Origin: Brevundimonas mediterranea
Lineage (GTDB): Bacteria; Pseudomonadota; Alphaproteobacteria; Caulobacterales; Caulobacteraceae
Direction: 5' to 3'
Length of the DNA stretch: 64,000 nt
Assembly: GCF_014196125.1 (NCBI RefSeq)
Contig: NZ_JACIDA010000002.1
Coordinates: 434,001 to 498,000 of the forward strand
The notes beneath the pieces are model-generated. The model saw only the letters and a program-made list of their open reading frames with translations, was not told where the DNA came from and searched no databases. Positions within the stretch are counted from its first letter, which is position 1; each line of letters opens with the position of its first letter. Shown here piece after piece: positions 28,191 through 37,206 of this stretch. The position numbers and the translations under genes were made by a program.

Positions 28191-28874
28191 ATGACCGCCC
28201 ACGCCAAGACCCTCGCCATCGCCCCTGCCGATCCCCAGCGCCGTCGGCTGTTGTTGGGCGCGGGCCTTCTGACCGGCTTCGCGGCGCTCGGCGTCTTCGA
28301 TACGGCCCAGGCCCAGTCCAACCTGTCCGCCGACGACCGCGCCGTGGTGCAGCAGGCTCAAGCCTATCTGCAGGCCCTGACCTCGGCCCAGGGGACCTTC
28401 GTCGAGACGGGTCCCGGCGGTCAGCGTCGTGAAGGCCGTTTCTATTTGCAGCGTCCGGGCAAGATGCGGTTCGAATACACCAATCCCGCCGGTCTTCTGG
28501 TCGTGTCGGACGGCTACAACGTCAAACGCTATGACCCGCGCCTGAACAACTTCCAGCAGGTGCCGCTGGGCCGCACGCCCCTGTCCACCTTCCTGGCGCG
28601 CAATGTCCGTCTGGACCAGGGCGTCCGCATCGACCGTGTGACGCGGATGAGCTCCGGCGCCTTTGCGATCACGGCGCGGGATTCCGGTCGTCCCAACGAC
28701 GGTGCAGTCGTTCTGGCCTTCGCCGGCGATCCGATGCGGCTGCACGAATGGACCATCACGGACGCACAGGGCGCCCGCACCCGCACCCAGCTGACAGCGC
28801 TTCAGCCGGCCTCGAACCTGGCTTCCAGCCTGTTCCAGTTGCGGGATCCGACCCGCCGCCCGGGCCGCAACTGA
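28191..28874 (+). CDS. lolA: LolA-like outer-membrane lipoprotein carrier
   Basis: 227 residues. The N-terminus RRRLLLGAGLLTGFAALG has a Tat-like RRR plus a hydrophobic core, ending after DTAQAQ. LolA fold features follow: QGTFVETGPGG, GRFYLQRPGKMRFEYT, LLVVSDGYNVKRYDPR and TPLSTFLA. It carries lipoproteins from LolCDE to the outer membrane. The FtsK-LolA order is common in alphaproteobacteria. The Tat-like leader is unusual, since LolA normally uses Sec, but it may simply be an RR by chance. Confidence 0.85.
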   Translation: MTAHAKTLAIAPADPQRRRLLLGAGLLTGFAALGVFDTAQAQSNLSADDRAVVQQAQAYLQALTSAQGTFVETGPGGQRREGRFYLQRPGKMRFEYTNPAGLLVVSDGYNVKRYDPRLNNFQQVPLGRTPLSTFLARNVRLDQGVRIDRVTRMSSGAFAITARDSGRPNDGAVVLAFAGDPMRLHEWTITDAQGARTRTQLTALQPASNLASSLFQLRDPTRRPGRN

Positions 28875-29052
28875 GTCTGACTTCAAGGATCAACGCTATC
28901 CGTCCGTTGCCGGATAATCACAGCCAAACATCAAATATGACAATTTGACCTTTTCTTTTTGCCGTGACATCAGAAGCACAGAGCGGCGGCGGCCGTTCTA
29001 CCGCCTCGGATGCATCCCCCTCCCGGCGGCGAGAGACGATCACCTTTTATAA

Positions 29053-29081
29053 GCCCGGCCCGTAGCGGCCGGGCCTTTTTT
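29053..29081 (+). terminator. Intrinsic terminator after lolA
   Basis: GCCCGGCC (29053-29060) pairs with GGCCGGGC (29067-29074) around a CGTAGC loop and is followed by CTTTTTT. It is about 180 bases past lolA, leaving room for an AT-rich 3' untranslated region. Confidence 0.8.
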
Positions 29082-29109
29082 ATGCGCCGAGGCCTGCTAT
29101 GGCGGGGGC

Positions 29110-29907
29110 ATGACCCTTCGCCTCGCCACTTGGAACATCAACTCCGTCCGCCTGCGCATCGACCAGGTCGCCCGGTTCGTCGCCGAACGCGCGCCCGACG
29201 TCCTGCTGTTGCAGGAGATCAAGTGCACGACGGATCAATTTCCGCGAGCCGCCTTTGAGGACATGGGAATGCCCCACCTGCGCGTGGCGGGCCAGAAGGG
29301 CTGGCACGGGGTGGCCATCGCCTCGCGTCTGCCGCTGGAGGACAGCGACACCTTCCAGGTCTGCAAGCTGGGCCACGCCCGCTGCGTCTCCGCCCAGGTC
29401 GCCGGAATCGACGTTCAGAACTTCTATATCCCGGCCGGAGGCGATGTTCCCGACCGGGTTCTGAACCCCAAGTTCGATCACAAGATGGACTTCTACGAAC
29501 AGCTGACGGCCATCGTCGCCCGCCAGGACAAGGCCCGCCCCCTGGTCATGGCCGGAGATTTCAACATCGCGCCGGGCGAAGGCGATGTCTTCAATCATCG
29601 CTACATGTCCAAGATCGTCAGCCACACGCCGATCGAGGTCGAGACCCTGAACCGGCTGCAGGCGACCGGCGGCTTCGCCGACGTGCTGCGGGACCGATTC
29701 CCGGAGCCGCAAAAGCTGGCCAGCTGGTGGAGCTATCGCGCCGCCGACTTCCGCAAGTCCAACCGCGGCCTCCGCCTGGACCACATCTGGACCTCGCCGG
29801 GCCTCACCCCAGCCGTGGTCAAGGACACCGCCCGAATCCACGACGACGTCCGCGAATGGGACCGCCCGTCCGACCACGCCCCCGTGACGGTCGATCTGGA
29901 CGTCTGA
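29110..29907 (+). CDS. xth: Exodeoxyribonuclease III
   Basis: 265 residues of the AP-endonuclease/exonuclease/phosphatase fold. The usual residues are visible: N in ATWNINSV, E in LLQEIKC, D/N in GDFNIAPGE and D/H in RPSDHAPVTV. It repairs abasic sites and degrades 3' ends of duplex DNA. It starts 29 bases after the preceding terminator, in its own transcription unit. Confidence 0.95.
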   Translation: MTLRLATWNINSVRLRIDQVARFVAERAPDVLLLQEIKCTTDQFPRAAFEDMGMPHLRVAGQKGWHGVAIASRLPLEDSDTFQVCKLGHARCVSAQVAGIDVQNFYIPAGGDVPDRVLNPKFDHKMDFYEQLTAIVARQDKARPLVMAGDFNIAPGEGDVFNHRYMSKIVSHTPIEVETLNRLQATGGFADVLRDRFPEPQKLASWWSYRAADFRKSNRGLRLDHIWTSPGLTPAVVKDTARIHDDVREWDRPSDHAPVTVDLDV

Positions 29908-30032
29908 ACGCCGCGAGGACGGAGATGACGGACGGCGGCCGCTCGGGGCAGGCCATCTCAAGCATCTTACAAGCTTTACCTTATTGAAACACGATCGGTA
30001 TTTGGCGGTCATGGAGCCGCCCTAAATGGACC

Positions 30033-30059
30033 GCGCCGCCCGAGGGGGACGGCGCTTTT
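30033..30059 (+). terminator. Terminator-like hairpin just before the TonB-receptor start
   Basis: GCGCCG-CCC pairs with GGG-A-CGGCGC (one bulged A) and is followed by TTTTC, ending about 13 bases before the ATG. GGCGGTC at 30004-30010 could pair with the GACCGC at 30029-30034 as an alternative structure. It may end xth transcripts or attenuate the receptor gene. Confidence 0.55.
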
Positions 30060-30072
30060 CATTGGATGATCC

Positions 30073-32805
30073 ATGACCTATTCCGGTTCGCTCGCCCGGC
30101 GCGCCCTGCTGTGCGCCGCCACCAGCCTCATCGCCCTGAGCGCAGGTTCGGCGCTGGCCCAATCCAGCTCCACTGCATCGACGCAGGACAAGTCCGAAGG
30201 CACGACGCTTCAGGACATCGTGGTGACCGGCGCACGACGCGCCCAGACGGTGCTTGAACAGGAAAGGGCCGCTGTCGGCGTCGTTGACTCCGTCGCCGTC
30301 GGCGACATCAGCCTGAACCCCCAGACCAATATCGCCGACTTGGCCAAGCGGCTGCCCGGCGTCTCGGTCAGCCAGGACCAGGGACGGAACCAGTCGGCGA
30401 CGGGCGAGGCACAGTACGTCGCCATCCGCGGCTTCGACACCAGTTTCAACGCCTATACGCTGGACGGCCTGCGTCTGCCCCAGACGGCGGGTGGTCGTTC
30501 CATTTCGCTGAACCTCTTCAGCCCGTTCGCGATCCAGGCGATCGGAATCGACAAGACGCCGAACGCGGCGTTCGACGCCGACGCCATCGCCGGCATCGTC
30601 AATCTGGTCACCCCCTCCGCCTTCGACTTCGGCGACCAGATGCTGCGGTTGCGCGCGGTGGGACAGATGGCCGAACTGGCCGAGGATCGCGGTCAGGACA
30701 GCCTGGGCGGCGCGATAGGCCTGGACATGTCGCGTCGGTTCGCCGACGGCCGCTTGGGCGTCTATGCGGCGGCCTATTATGAGCAAAAGAGCAGCGCCGC
30801 CGAAAGCGTCGCCGTTCAGAACGACTACAAGACCTCAAAGGCCAATGTCGGCTCGGCGCGCGACAACGAAAACGCCTTGTCTGCGGACGGTTTGCAGTGG
30901 AACTTCTTCAACTCCACCGTCGAACGCTATGGCGCAACGGCGGCTCTGGACTATCGCACCCAGCCCTTGGACCTGTTCGCGCGGGTCAATTATGCGACCT
31001 ACACCAACACCAATACGATGAATCAGACGGGGCTGCGCAGCGAGCGGACCTCGGGACAGACCAACCCCAATCCGGGCGGCTCCAACTATAACGCCGCCGG
31101 CGACTACACGCCCTACGGCATCAACCCGGCCAATTATTTCCGTGTGGAGGACGTCGAGCAGGAACTGCTGTCGGTCCAGACGGGCGGCAAGCTGAAGTTC
31201 GGCGGCTTCACCGCCTCGCTGGAAGCCGCCTACGCCGACGGTCGGCTGGATTCGCCCAACTCGATCGAAGCCGCCTGGCGCGGCGTCGCCTACAATGGCG
31301 CGCCCGGCAATACCGGCGTTTCGTCCGAGGGGCTGAAGATCGACCTGTCTGACGCCCGCTGGCCGATGCCGGTCCTGTCGTCCGGAGCGACGGCCTATGT
31401 CGCCAGCCAGGACCGCCCCAGCCAGATCTATGTCCAACGCGGCTACAGCTATCTGTCCGAGGTCAAGAAGACGGTAAAGGGCGATCTGACCTGGACGGGC
31501 TCGGGCCTGCTGGCCAGCGCCTCGATCGGCGGACTTTATGAAACGGCGGACCAGGACGGCCGCAGCCTGACGCCGGACGACACGCGCTATCGTTTCCGCA
31601 CCTCTCTTCAGGCCGGCGCTGTGGACGGCCCCTCGATCGGCGCGACGCCCGGCCAACTGATCACCGACTTCATGGGGCACGGCACGGTGCGCCCGGTCAA
31701 ACTGGTGGATCGTCGCTTTGTGGAGCATGAGTTGGATCTGTACGGCTCGACGGTGACGGTCTCGCAAGACAAGCTGAACCAGGGCCTGTCGGACAGTAAG
31801 GAAGACCGTTCGGCCGCCTTCGCCGCCGCCAAGCTGAAGTTGGCGGGCGGCGATCTGGAGATCACCCCCGGCGTTCGCTACGAAGACAATCACTTCGAAG
31901 CCCGCTTCTTCGTCAAGGATGCAGACGGCGCCCGCTTCGCCACGGCCGACCGGGATTATGACCATGTCGATCCCAGCGTCGTCGCCGCCTGGCGTCCCAA
32001 TGACGCCCTCGTGGTGCGCGCGGCGGCCCGCTCCAGCTACAGCCGCCCCTCGGGCGGCCAGCTGGCGGGGCCCACCACCGTCAGCCGCGATCCCGTCACC
32101 AACGCCATCATCAGCATCAGCCAGCCGAACCCGGACCTGAAGCCGGTCGAGGGCTGGAGCTATGACCTGGGCCTGGAATGGTACGCCGTCGGCGCCAATC
32201 TGCAGCTGGCCGTCTACCACAAGGATCTGGACAATATCGTCGTGCCGACCGCCCTGCGGAATGGGACGAACGAGACCAGCGACGGGGTGATCATGATCAA
32301 GCCGTTCAACGGCCTGGGCGGCTCGGCCACCGGCGTCGAACTGGGCGGCCATTACGCGCTTCCGGTTGATGGCTGGCTGGAAGGCGTGTCGTTTGGCGGA
32401 AACCTGACCTATCAGCAGACCCGCGCCGAATACCGCCTTTCCTCGACTGTGACGCGCGAGAGCGACCTGCCCCAGGCGCCCGAACTGATGTACAATCTGG
32501 AGGCCGGGTATGAGCATGGGCCGGTGCGCGCCAGCCTCTGGTACAACCACACCGGTCGGCGCTTGGACACGGTTCAGGACAGCCAGCCGGACATCTACAT
32601 CCAGCCGTCCAAGGAGCTGAACCTGGGCGTGGCCCTGACCCTGGCGCCGGGACTGGAAGTCGGGGCGGCGGTCCGCAATCTGACTGACGAACCGACCCGC
32701 TGGTCGACCGTCGGCGCGGGCGAACGCTATGTCTCGCCCGACCGTAAAGGCGGCTACCTGGAAACCGGCCGGGTCTTCCAGGTCAGCGTCAACGCCACCT
32801 TCTAA
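30073..32805 (+). CDS. TonB-dependent outer-membrane receptor
   Basis: 910 residues. Signal peptide ending near GSALAQ, then a plug domain: TonB-box-like region TTLQDIVVTGAR, DLAKRLPGVSV and IRGFDTSFNAYTLDG. The rest is a 22-strand barrel ending with an aromatic C-terminus (VFQVSVNATF). The long plug and the LxPVEGWSYDLGLEWY segment match the large receptor group common in Caulobacteraceae, often for carbohydrates or oligopeptides. The substrate cannot be called: no transporter or hydrolase gene is adjacent. Confidence 0.92.
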   Translation: MTYSGSLARRALLCAATSLIALSAGSALAQSSSTASTQDKSEGTTLQDIVVTGARRAQTVLEQERAAVGVVDSVAVGDISLNPQTNIADLAKRLPGVSVSQDQGRNQSATGEAQYVAIRGFDTSFNAYTLDGLRLPQTAGGRSISLNLFSPFAIQAIGIDKTPNAAFDADAIAGIVNLVTPSAFDFGDQMLRLRAVGQMAELAEDRGQDSLGGAIGLDMSRRFADGRLGVYAAAYYEQKSSAAESVAVQNDYKTSKANVGSARDNENALSADGLQWNFFNSTVERYGATAALDYRTQPLDLFARVNYATYTNTNTMNQTGLRSERTSGQTNPNPGGSNYNAAGDYTPYGINPANYFRVEDVEQELLSVQTGGKLKFGGFTASLEAAYADGRLDSPNSIEAAWRGVAYNGAPGNTGVSSEGLKIDLSDARWPMPVLSSGATAYVASQDRPSQIYVQRGYSYLSEVKKTVKGDLTWTGSGLLASASIGGLYETADQDGRSLTPDDTRYRFRTSLQAGAVDGPSIGATPGQLITDFMGHGTVRPVKLVDRRFVEHELDLYGSTVTVSQDKLNQGLSDSKEDRSAAFAAAKLKLAGGDLEITPGVRYEDNHFEARFFVKDADGARFATADRDYDHVDPSVVAAWRPNDALVVRAAARSSYSRPSGGQLAGPTTVSRDPVTNAIISISQPNPDLKPVEGWSYDLGLEWYAVGANLQLAVYHKDLDNIVVPTALRNGTNETSDGVIMIKPFNGLGGSATGVELGGHYALPVDGWLEGVSFGGNLTYQQTRAEYRLSSTVTRESDLPQAPELMYNLEAGYEHGPVRASLWYNHTGRRLDTVQDSQPDIYIQPSKELNLGVALTLAPGLEVGAAVRNLTDEPTRWSTVGAGERYVSPDRKGGYLETGRVFQVSVNATF

Positions 32806-32837
32806 GGCGCGGACGTCAGAACCGATGTAGACATGAC

Positions 32838-32868
32838 AGAGGGCGGCGGCGTTCAGCCGCCGCCCTCT
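32838..32868. terminator. Strong hairpin between convergent genes
   Basis: Perfect 13-base stem AGAGGGCGGCGGC/GCCGCCGCCCTCT with a GTTCA loop between the receptor gene and the MocR gene. There is no good T-run on either strand, so termination is likely but partial. Confidence 0.6.
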
Positions 32869-32885
32869 AATCTGTCGCGGCTGCT

Positions 32886-34337
32886 TCAGTAGACTAGGAC
32901 TGTGCGGCTTTGGGTTGAGGTCGTCTGTCTGGACTTACGCCCGAGCGCCTTAACCCCACGCGCCAGTCGTTCTACAGCCTGTTGCAGTTCGCTCTCAGGC
33001 AGGGTGTAGGGCAGGCGCAGGCGTTGTTCGAAGGCGCCGTCGATCCCGAAGCGTGGCCCGGCCGCTAGCCTCAGCCCTTCGGTCTCGGCCTGGGCCGTCA
33101 GGGCGGAGCTGATCGGCGCAGGAAGTCGCACCCAGAGCGACAGCCCCCCTGCAGGACGGGGGCAGCTCCAGTCCGGCAGATGCTGCGCCAGTTGCGCCCG
33201 AAGGTGGTCCCGCCGCGCCCGCAACAGGGGCCGTCGCGCCGCGAGGGCCGCGCCGCCGTCGGTCAACAGCTTCACCGCTGCCAGCTGTTCGAGGATCGGA
33301 ACCCCCAGATCGAAACTGGCGCGGCTCTGGGCCAGGCGCTGAATCACGGCGCGGTCGGCGCGAATCCAACCGATGCGGAGACCGCCCCAGACGCTTTTCG
33401 ACATGGAGCCCAGCCGCACCACACGCGGGGCGTCCACGGCCGAGGCGGTGAGCGCCGGCGGGCCGCTGAGCGTCAGTTCGACCAGGGTTTCGTCCAGCAC
33501 CAGCAGGGTCTCCGACCCCTTCAGCCCGGCCAGAAGCCGGGCGCGGTCCGGGGCGCGCATCATCCGGCCGGTCGGGTTGTTGTGGTCCAGCACCAGATAG
33601 GCCATCGGCGCGCCGCTGCTCCGACAGGCCGAGACCAGACTGTCCACATCCCAGCCGTCGCCATCGTCGGGCAAGGCGACCGGCGTCGGCCGCCCCCCTG
33701 CCGCGAGGATGGCGTCGATCGCCTGGGGGTAGGTGGGGTGATCGAACACCACCGGGACGCCGGGCCGAACGGTCAGGCGCAACAGGTGGACCAGACCATT
33801 GTGGGCGCCGTGGGTGATAAGGATTTGGCCCGGCGACGTCGCCAGCCCACGTCGTCGATAGCTCTGGGCCACGGCTTCGCGGAGTTCTTCGAGGCCCTCC
33901 GGCTCATAGCCATGGCCGGGCAGGTTGGCGGGAAGCCGCTCGAGCGCCCGCACATAGGCGGCGTGGACATTGGGGTCGGCGGGAAGGACAGCGGCCGTCA
34001 GGTCGATCATTCCCGGCTTCGGCGGCCCGTCTGGCTGCGGCTGGCGAGGGGCAGGCCCCGCCGGGAGACTGGTGCGCGCCGCCTCCCCCTGTCCGCCGAC
34101 CAAAAACCCGTCATCCCGGAGTCGTCCATAGGCGGCCGATACGGTCGTACGGCTCAAACCCAGGGCCTGAGCCACTTCGCGCTCGCCCGGCAGACGGGCG
34201 GCGAGCGGCAGGCGCCCGTCGAGGATCAGAAGTCGTACCGCTGCGGCGAGCTGCCGGTAGGCTGCGCCCGCCCCCGACGAACGCCAGACGCCGAGATGGC
34301 GGACAAGGGGACCTAGGCCGATAGAGCGAGGGGACAT
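32886..34337 (-). CDS. MocR/PdxR-like transcriptional regulator (GntR domain fused to aminotransferase)
   Basis: 483 residues from the ATG at 34337; an in-frame extension upstream would pass through the palindromic operator and is rejected. N-terminal winged helix (GEREVAQALGLSRTTVSAAYGRL) binds DNA; the rest is a fold-type I PLP domain with HNNPTG and the PLP lysine in GSMSKSVWGGLRIGW. It is divergent from a YczE-like membrane protein, the arrangement known for the YczR subgroup of MocR regulators. It is likely to regulate that gene and itself in response to a PLP-linked amino compound. Confidence 0.9.
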   Translation of the reverse strand: MSPRSIGLGPLVRHLGVWRSSGAGAAYRQLAAAVRLLILDGRLPLAARLPGEREVAQALGLSRTTVSAAYGRLRDDGFLVGGQGEAARTSLPAGPAPRQPQPDGPPKPGMIDLTAAVLPADPNVHAAYVRALERLPANLPGHGYEPEGLEELREAVAQSYRRRGLATSPGQILITHGAHNGLVHLLRLTVRPGVPVVFDHPTYPQAIDAILAAGGRPTPVALPDDGDGWDVDSLVSACRSSGAPMAYLVLDHNNPTGRMMRAPDRARLLAGLKGSETLLVLDETLVELTLSGPPALTASAVDAPRVVRLGSMSKSVWGGLRIGWIRADRAVIQRLAQSRASFDLGVPILEQLAAVKLLTDGGAALAARRPLLRARRDHLRAQLAQHLPDWSCPRPAGGLSLWVRLPAPISSALTAQAETEGLRLAAGPRFGIDGAFEQRLRLPYTLPESELQQAVERLARGVKALGRKSRQTTSTQSRTVLVY

Positions 34338-34350
34338 GAAGCCAGAATGC

Positions 34351-34383
34351 CATAACTGGCCCTTTTTTGCGCGGCCAGTTATG
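34351..34383. promoter_or_regulatory. Perfect palindrome, probable MocR operator
   Basis: CATAACTGGCC (34351-34361) and GGCCAGTTATG (34373-34383), two perfect 11-base arms around an 11-base T-rich spacer. It lies between the divergent starts of the MocR and YczE genes, and the centre-to-centre distance is two helical turns. Confidence 0.75.
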
Positions 34384-34397
34384 CGAAAACCTTCGAA

Positions 34398-35000
34398 ATG
34401 ACCCGTCGCCTTCTCCAACTCTTCGCCGGCCTTGTCCTGTACGGCCTATCCATCGCTCTGATCGTTCGCGCCGATCTGGGGCTGGATCCCTGGGATGTGC
34501 TGAACCAGGGGGTCTTCGAGCGGTTCGCCGGCCCGGCCGGAATCAGCTTCGGCCTGGTGGTCAATCTGATCGGTATGGCCGTGCTGCTGCTGTGGATTCC
34601 CCTGCGCCAAAGGCCTGGAATAGGGACTGTGGCCAATGTTCTGGTGATCGGCACCGTCGCGAACTTCGGTCTGGATTGGATCTCGTCTGACCTGGGCCTA
34701 CCGATGCGAGCGGGCCTGTTGGGCGCGGGCGTCGTGTTGAACGGCGTCGCCAGCGGGGCCTATATCGGCGCGGGACTGGGTCCGGGCCCGCGTGACGGCT
34801 TGATGACCGGCATCGTGGCGCGCACGGGCTGGCCGGTCAAATGGGTGCGGACCGCCATCGAGCTGAACGTCATCGCCTTGGGCTGGCTGCTGGGCGGCTC
34901 GGTCGGCGTCGGCACGGTGATCTACGCCGTGACCATCGGCCCGCTGGTCCATCTGTTCCTGCCGATTTTCACGATCCACCGCCGAGGCGCGGACGCCTAG
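34398..35000 (+). CDS. YczE/YitT-like membrane protein
   Basis: 200 residues with about five or six membrane segments (from LFAGLVLYGLSIALIV to YAVTIGPLVHLF) and the family motif RADLGLDPWDVLNQG near residue 24. YczE-type proteins are next to MocR regulators of the YczR type in other bacteria. Transport is assumed but unproven. It shares a 60-base promoter region with the regulator. Confidence 0.85.
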   Translation: MTRRLLQLFAGLVLYGLSIALIVRADLGLDPWDVLNQGVFERFAGPAGISFGLVVNLIGMAVLLLWIPLRQRPGIGTVANVLVIGTVANFGLDWISSDLGLPMRAGLLGAGVVLNGVASGAYIGAGLGPGPRDGLMTGIVARTGWPVKWVRTAIELNVIALGWLLGGSVGVGTVIYAVTIGPLVHLFLPIFTIHRRGADA

Positions 35001-35683
35001 GGTTGAAGGCGATAGCCGCCCGCGTCGGTCAGCAGCAGCCGGGCCTGACCGGGTTCGGGCTCGATCTTCTGGCGCAGGCGATAGATATGGGTTTCCAGCG
35101 TGTGGGTGGTGACGCCGGCGTTATAGCCCCAGACCTCGGTCAGCAGTTCCTCGCGCGACACAGGCTTGGCGCCGGCGCGGTAGAGGTATTTCAGGATGTT
35201 GGTTTCCTTTTCGGTCAACCGCACCTTCTTGCCCTTGGCGTCCATCAGGACCTTGGCGGCCGGGCGGAACTCGTAGGGACCGATGGAGAAGACGGCGTCT
35301 TCCGACTGTTCGTGGCTACGCAGATGGGCGCGGATGCGGGCCAGCAGGACGGCGAACCGGAAAGGCTTGGTGACATAGTCATTGGCGCCGGCGTCCAGGC
35401 CCAGGATGGCGTCGGCGTCGGCGGCCTGGGCCGTCAGCATGATGACCGGGGTCGAGACCCCGTCCTTGCGCAGCAGGCGGCAGGCCTCGCGGCCGTCCAT
35501 GTCGGGCAGATCGACGTCCAGCAGGATCAGGTCGGCGCGGATCTCGCGCCCCATGCGGACGCCGTCGGCGGCGGTGGAGGCCTGCTGGGTCTTGAACTCC
35601 TCGTGGAGGTTCAACTGCTCGGCCAGGGCCTCGCGCAGGTCGTCGTCGTCGTCGATGATCAATATGGTCTTGGGCGTGGGCAT
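34997..35683 (-). CDS. cenR: OmpR-family response regulator, CenR-like
   Basis: 228 residues. Receiver domain with the acidic cluster DDDDD, phosphoacceptor Asp in LLDVDLPDMDG, and Lys in YVTKPFRF; then a winged-helix DNA-binding domain (RLTEKETNILKYLY, HTLETHIYRLRQKI). Position near the origin and the match to the essential cell-envelope regulator CenR of Caulobacter support the symbol. The partner kinase CenK is not adjacent. Its 3' end overlaps the YczE gene convergently by four bases. Confidence 0.85.
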   Translation of the reverse strand: MPTPKTILIIDDDDDLREALAEQLNLHEEFKTQQASTAADGVRMGREIRADLILLDVDLPDMDGREACRLLRKDGVSTPVIMLTAQAADADAILGLDAGANDYVTKPFRFAVLLARIRAHLRSHEQSEDAVFSIGPYEFRPAAKVLMDAKGKKVRLTEKETNILKYLYRAGAKPVSREELLTEVWGYNAGVTTHTLETHIYRLRQKIEPEPGQARLLLTDAGGYRLQP

Positions 35684-35763
35684 GGACAGACAATGGCGAG
35701 GCTTGGCCCCCGCGCCAAGGCTTGGGGGTGCGAATTCACGTCGGGTTACGGCCTAGAGGCGGT

Positions 35764-36462
35764 TTAAGGACGATTTCGTTCCCCGAACAACGCCGTTCCC
35801 ACTCTTACATGGGTCGCGCCGTAGCGGATCGCGGCCTCATAGTCGCCGCTCATTCCCATCGACAGGACCGAAAGGCCGTTGCGTTCGGCCATGTCGCGCA
35901 ACAGGACAAAATGGGATTCGGCCGCCTGATCCGCTGGGGGAATGCACATCAGACCCTCGACCGTCAGGCCGTAGATCCGTCGCGCCGTCTCGATCAGGGC
36001 GTCAGCGGCCTCGGGTGGGACTCCCGCTTTCTGCGGCTCGGCGCCGGTGTTGACCTGAACCAGAAAGCGCGGCGATCGGCCGCGTTTCTGCGCCGCCTCG
36101 GCCAGGGCGCGTGCCAGTTTTTCGCGGTCCAGGGTCTCGATCACATCGAACAGGGCGACGGCGTCCTCGGCCTTGTTGGTCTGCAGAGGGCCGATCAACC
36201 GCAACTCCAAGCCGGCAAGGTCCGACCGTCGTTCGGTCCAGCGCCCCTGCGCCTCCTGCACCCGGTTCTCGCCGAAAACCCTTTGGCCCGTGGCCAGGAT
36301 GGCGTCGATGGCCTCGTCCGGCTGGGTCTTGGAGACGGCGGTCAGGGTGACGGCGGCGGGATCTCGCCCGGCGGCGTGACAGGCGGCGCCGATTCGAGCG
36401 CGGACGGCGGCGACCCTTTCGGCGATGGACGGGGCGGGCGAAGCGGGGGAAGAAGAGGTCAT
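35764..36462 (-). CDS. YggS-family PLP homeostasis protein
   Basis: 232 residues, TIM-barrel PLP protein without known catalysis. The PLP lysine is in AVSKTQPDEAI; further motifs are GENRVQEA, IGPLQTNK, QVNTG and SMGMSGDYEAAI. It keeps free PLP low. Its ATG overlaps the start of the thiE gene on the other strand. Confidence 0.92.
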   Translation of the reverse strand: MTSSSPASPAPSIAERVAAVRARIGAACHAAGRDPAAVTLTAVSKTQPDEAIDAILATGQRVFGENRVQEAQGRWTERRSDLAGLELRLIGPLQTNKAEDAVALFDVIETLDREKLARALAEAAQKRGRSPRFLVQVNTGAEPQKAGVPPEAADALIETARRIYGLTVEGLMCIPPADQAAESHFVLLRDMAERNGLSVLSMGMSGDYEAAIRYGATHVRVGTALFGERNRP

Positions 36463-37105
36463 GATCCTGCCGGCTGGTTACAGCGACGATGCGCGCGCGC
36501 TCTGGGATGCGGCGACCGCTCTAAACCGCGCCGCCGCCGCTGTCAGCCCGCGCGCCGCCGGTTTGCCGCCCTTGCTGTTCTTCACCGACCCGGGCCGCAC
36601 GCCCCGACCTTGGGAGACGGCGGCCCTGCTGCCGGCGGGATCTGCGGTGGTCTATCGCGCTTTCGGGGCGGCCGACGCCGTCGAGACGGGACGGCGGTTG
36701 CGAGAAGCGACGCTGGGCGCCGGTGTGAAGCTTCTGATCGGGCGAGACGCCGATCTGGCGGAGACCTTGGAGGCGGACGGGCTGCATCTGCCTGAACGCG
36801 AGGCGGGGCGGGCGCGATCCGTGGGTCAGGCTCACCCCGATTGGCTGCTGACCGCCGCCTGGCATGGGGGCCGGCCCCTGACCGAAGGTCTGAACGCCCT
36901 GGTGCTGTCGCCGGTGTTTCCGGCCGGCGGGGCCTCAGCGGTCAAACCCGCCCTGGGCGTCGCCGAATTCAGGCGTTGGAGCCAGAATGTCGATCTTCCG
37001 GTCTATGCTCTGGGTGGGATCAAGCCGGACAATGTCGCGTCCCTGATCGGAGCGGGAGCGTGCGGGCTGGCGGGGGTGGAGGCGATCCAATCCGCCTTCC
37101 GTTGA
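36461..37105 (+). CDS. thiE: Thiamine phosphate synthase-like protein
   Basis: 214 residues from the ATG at 36461 with AGAAGAGG just upstream; an in-frame ATG at 36425 is possible. TIM-barrel motifs: LLFFTDPGRTP, VKLLIGRDADLAE, LVLSPVFPAGG and YALGGIKPDNV. It matches the ThiE/TenI superfamily; the sequence is divergent, so a TenI-like non-catalytic role cannot be excluded. No TPP riboswitch was seen. It is divergent from yggS with overlapping starts. Confidence 0.75.
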   Translation: MILPAGYSDDARALWDAATALNRAAAAVSPRAAGLPPLLFFTDPGRTPRPWETAALLPAGSAVVYRAFGAADAVETGRRLREATLGAGVKLLIGRDADLAETLEADGLHLPEREAGRARSVGQAHPDWLLTAAWHGGRPLTEGLNALVLSPVFPAGGASAVKPALGVAEFRRWSQNVDLPVYALGGIKPDNVASLIGAGACGLAGVEAIQSAFR

Positions 37106-37206
37106 GACGCTCGTCTCGACGATCCGTAAACCATCGGCCAGTCTGACCCGCAAGGCGTGGCCAAGGCGGAAGACTGGCGTCGACGCCGTGAAGCGTCGAT
37201 CACGAA

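Noticed and set aside
36425..36470. TPP riboswitch before thiE
   Set aside because: No THI-box-like structure; the upstream DNA is yggS coding sequence.
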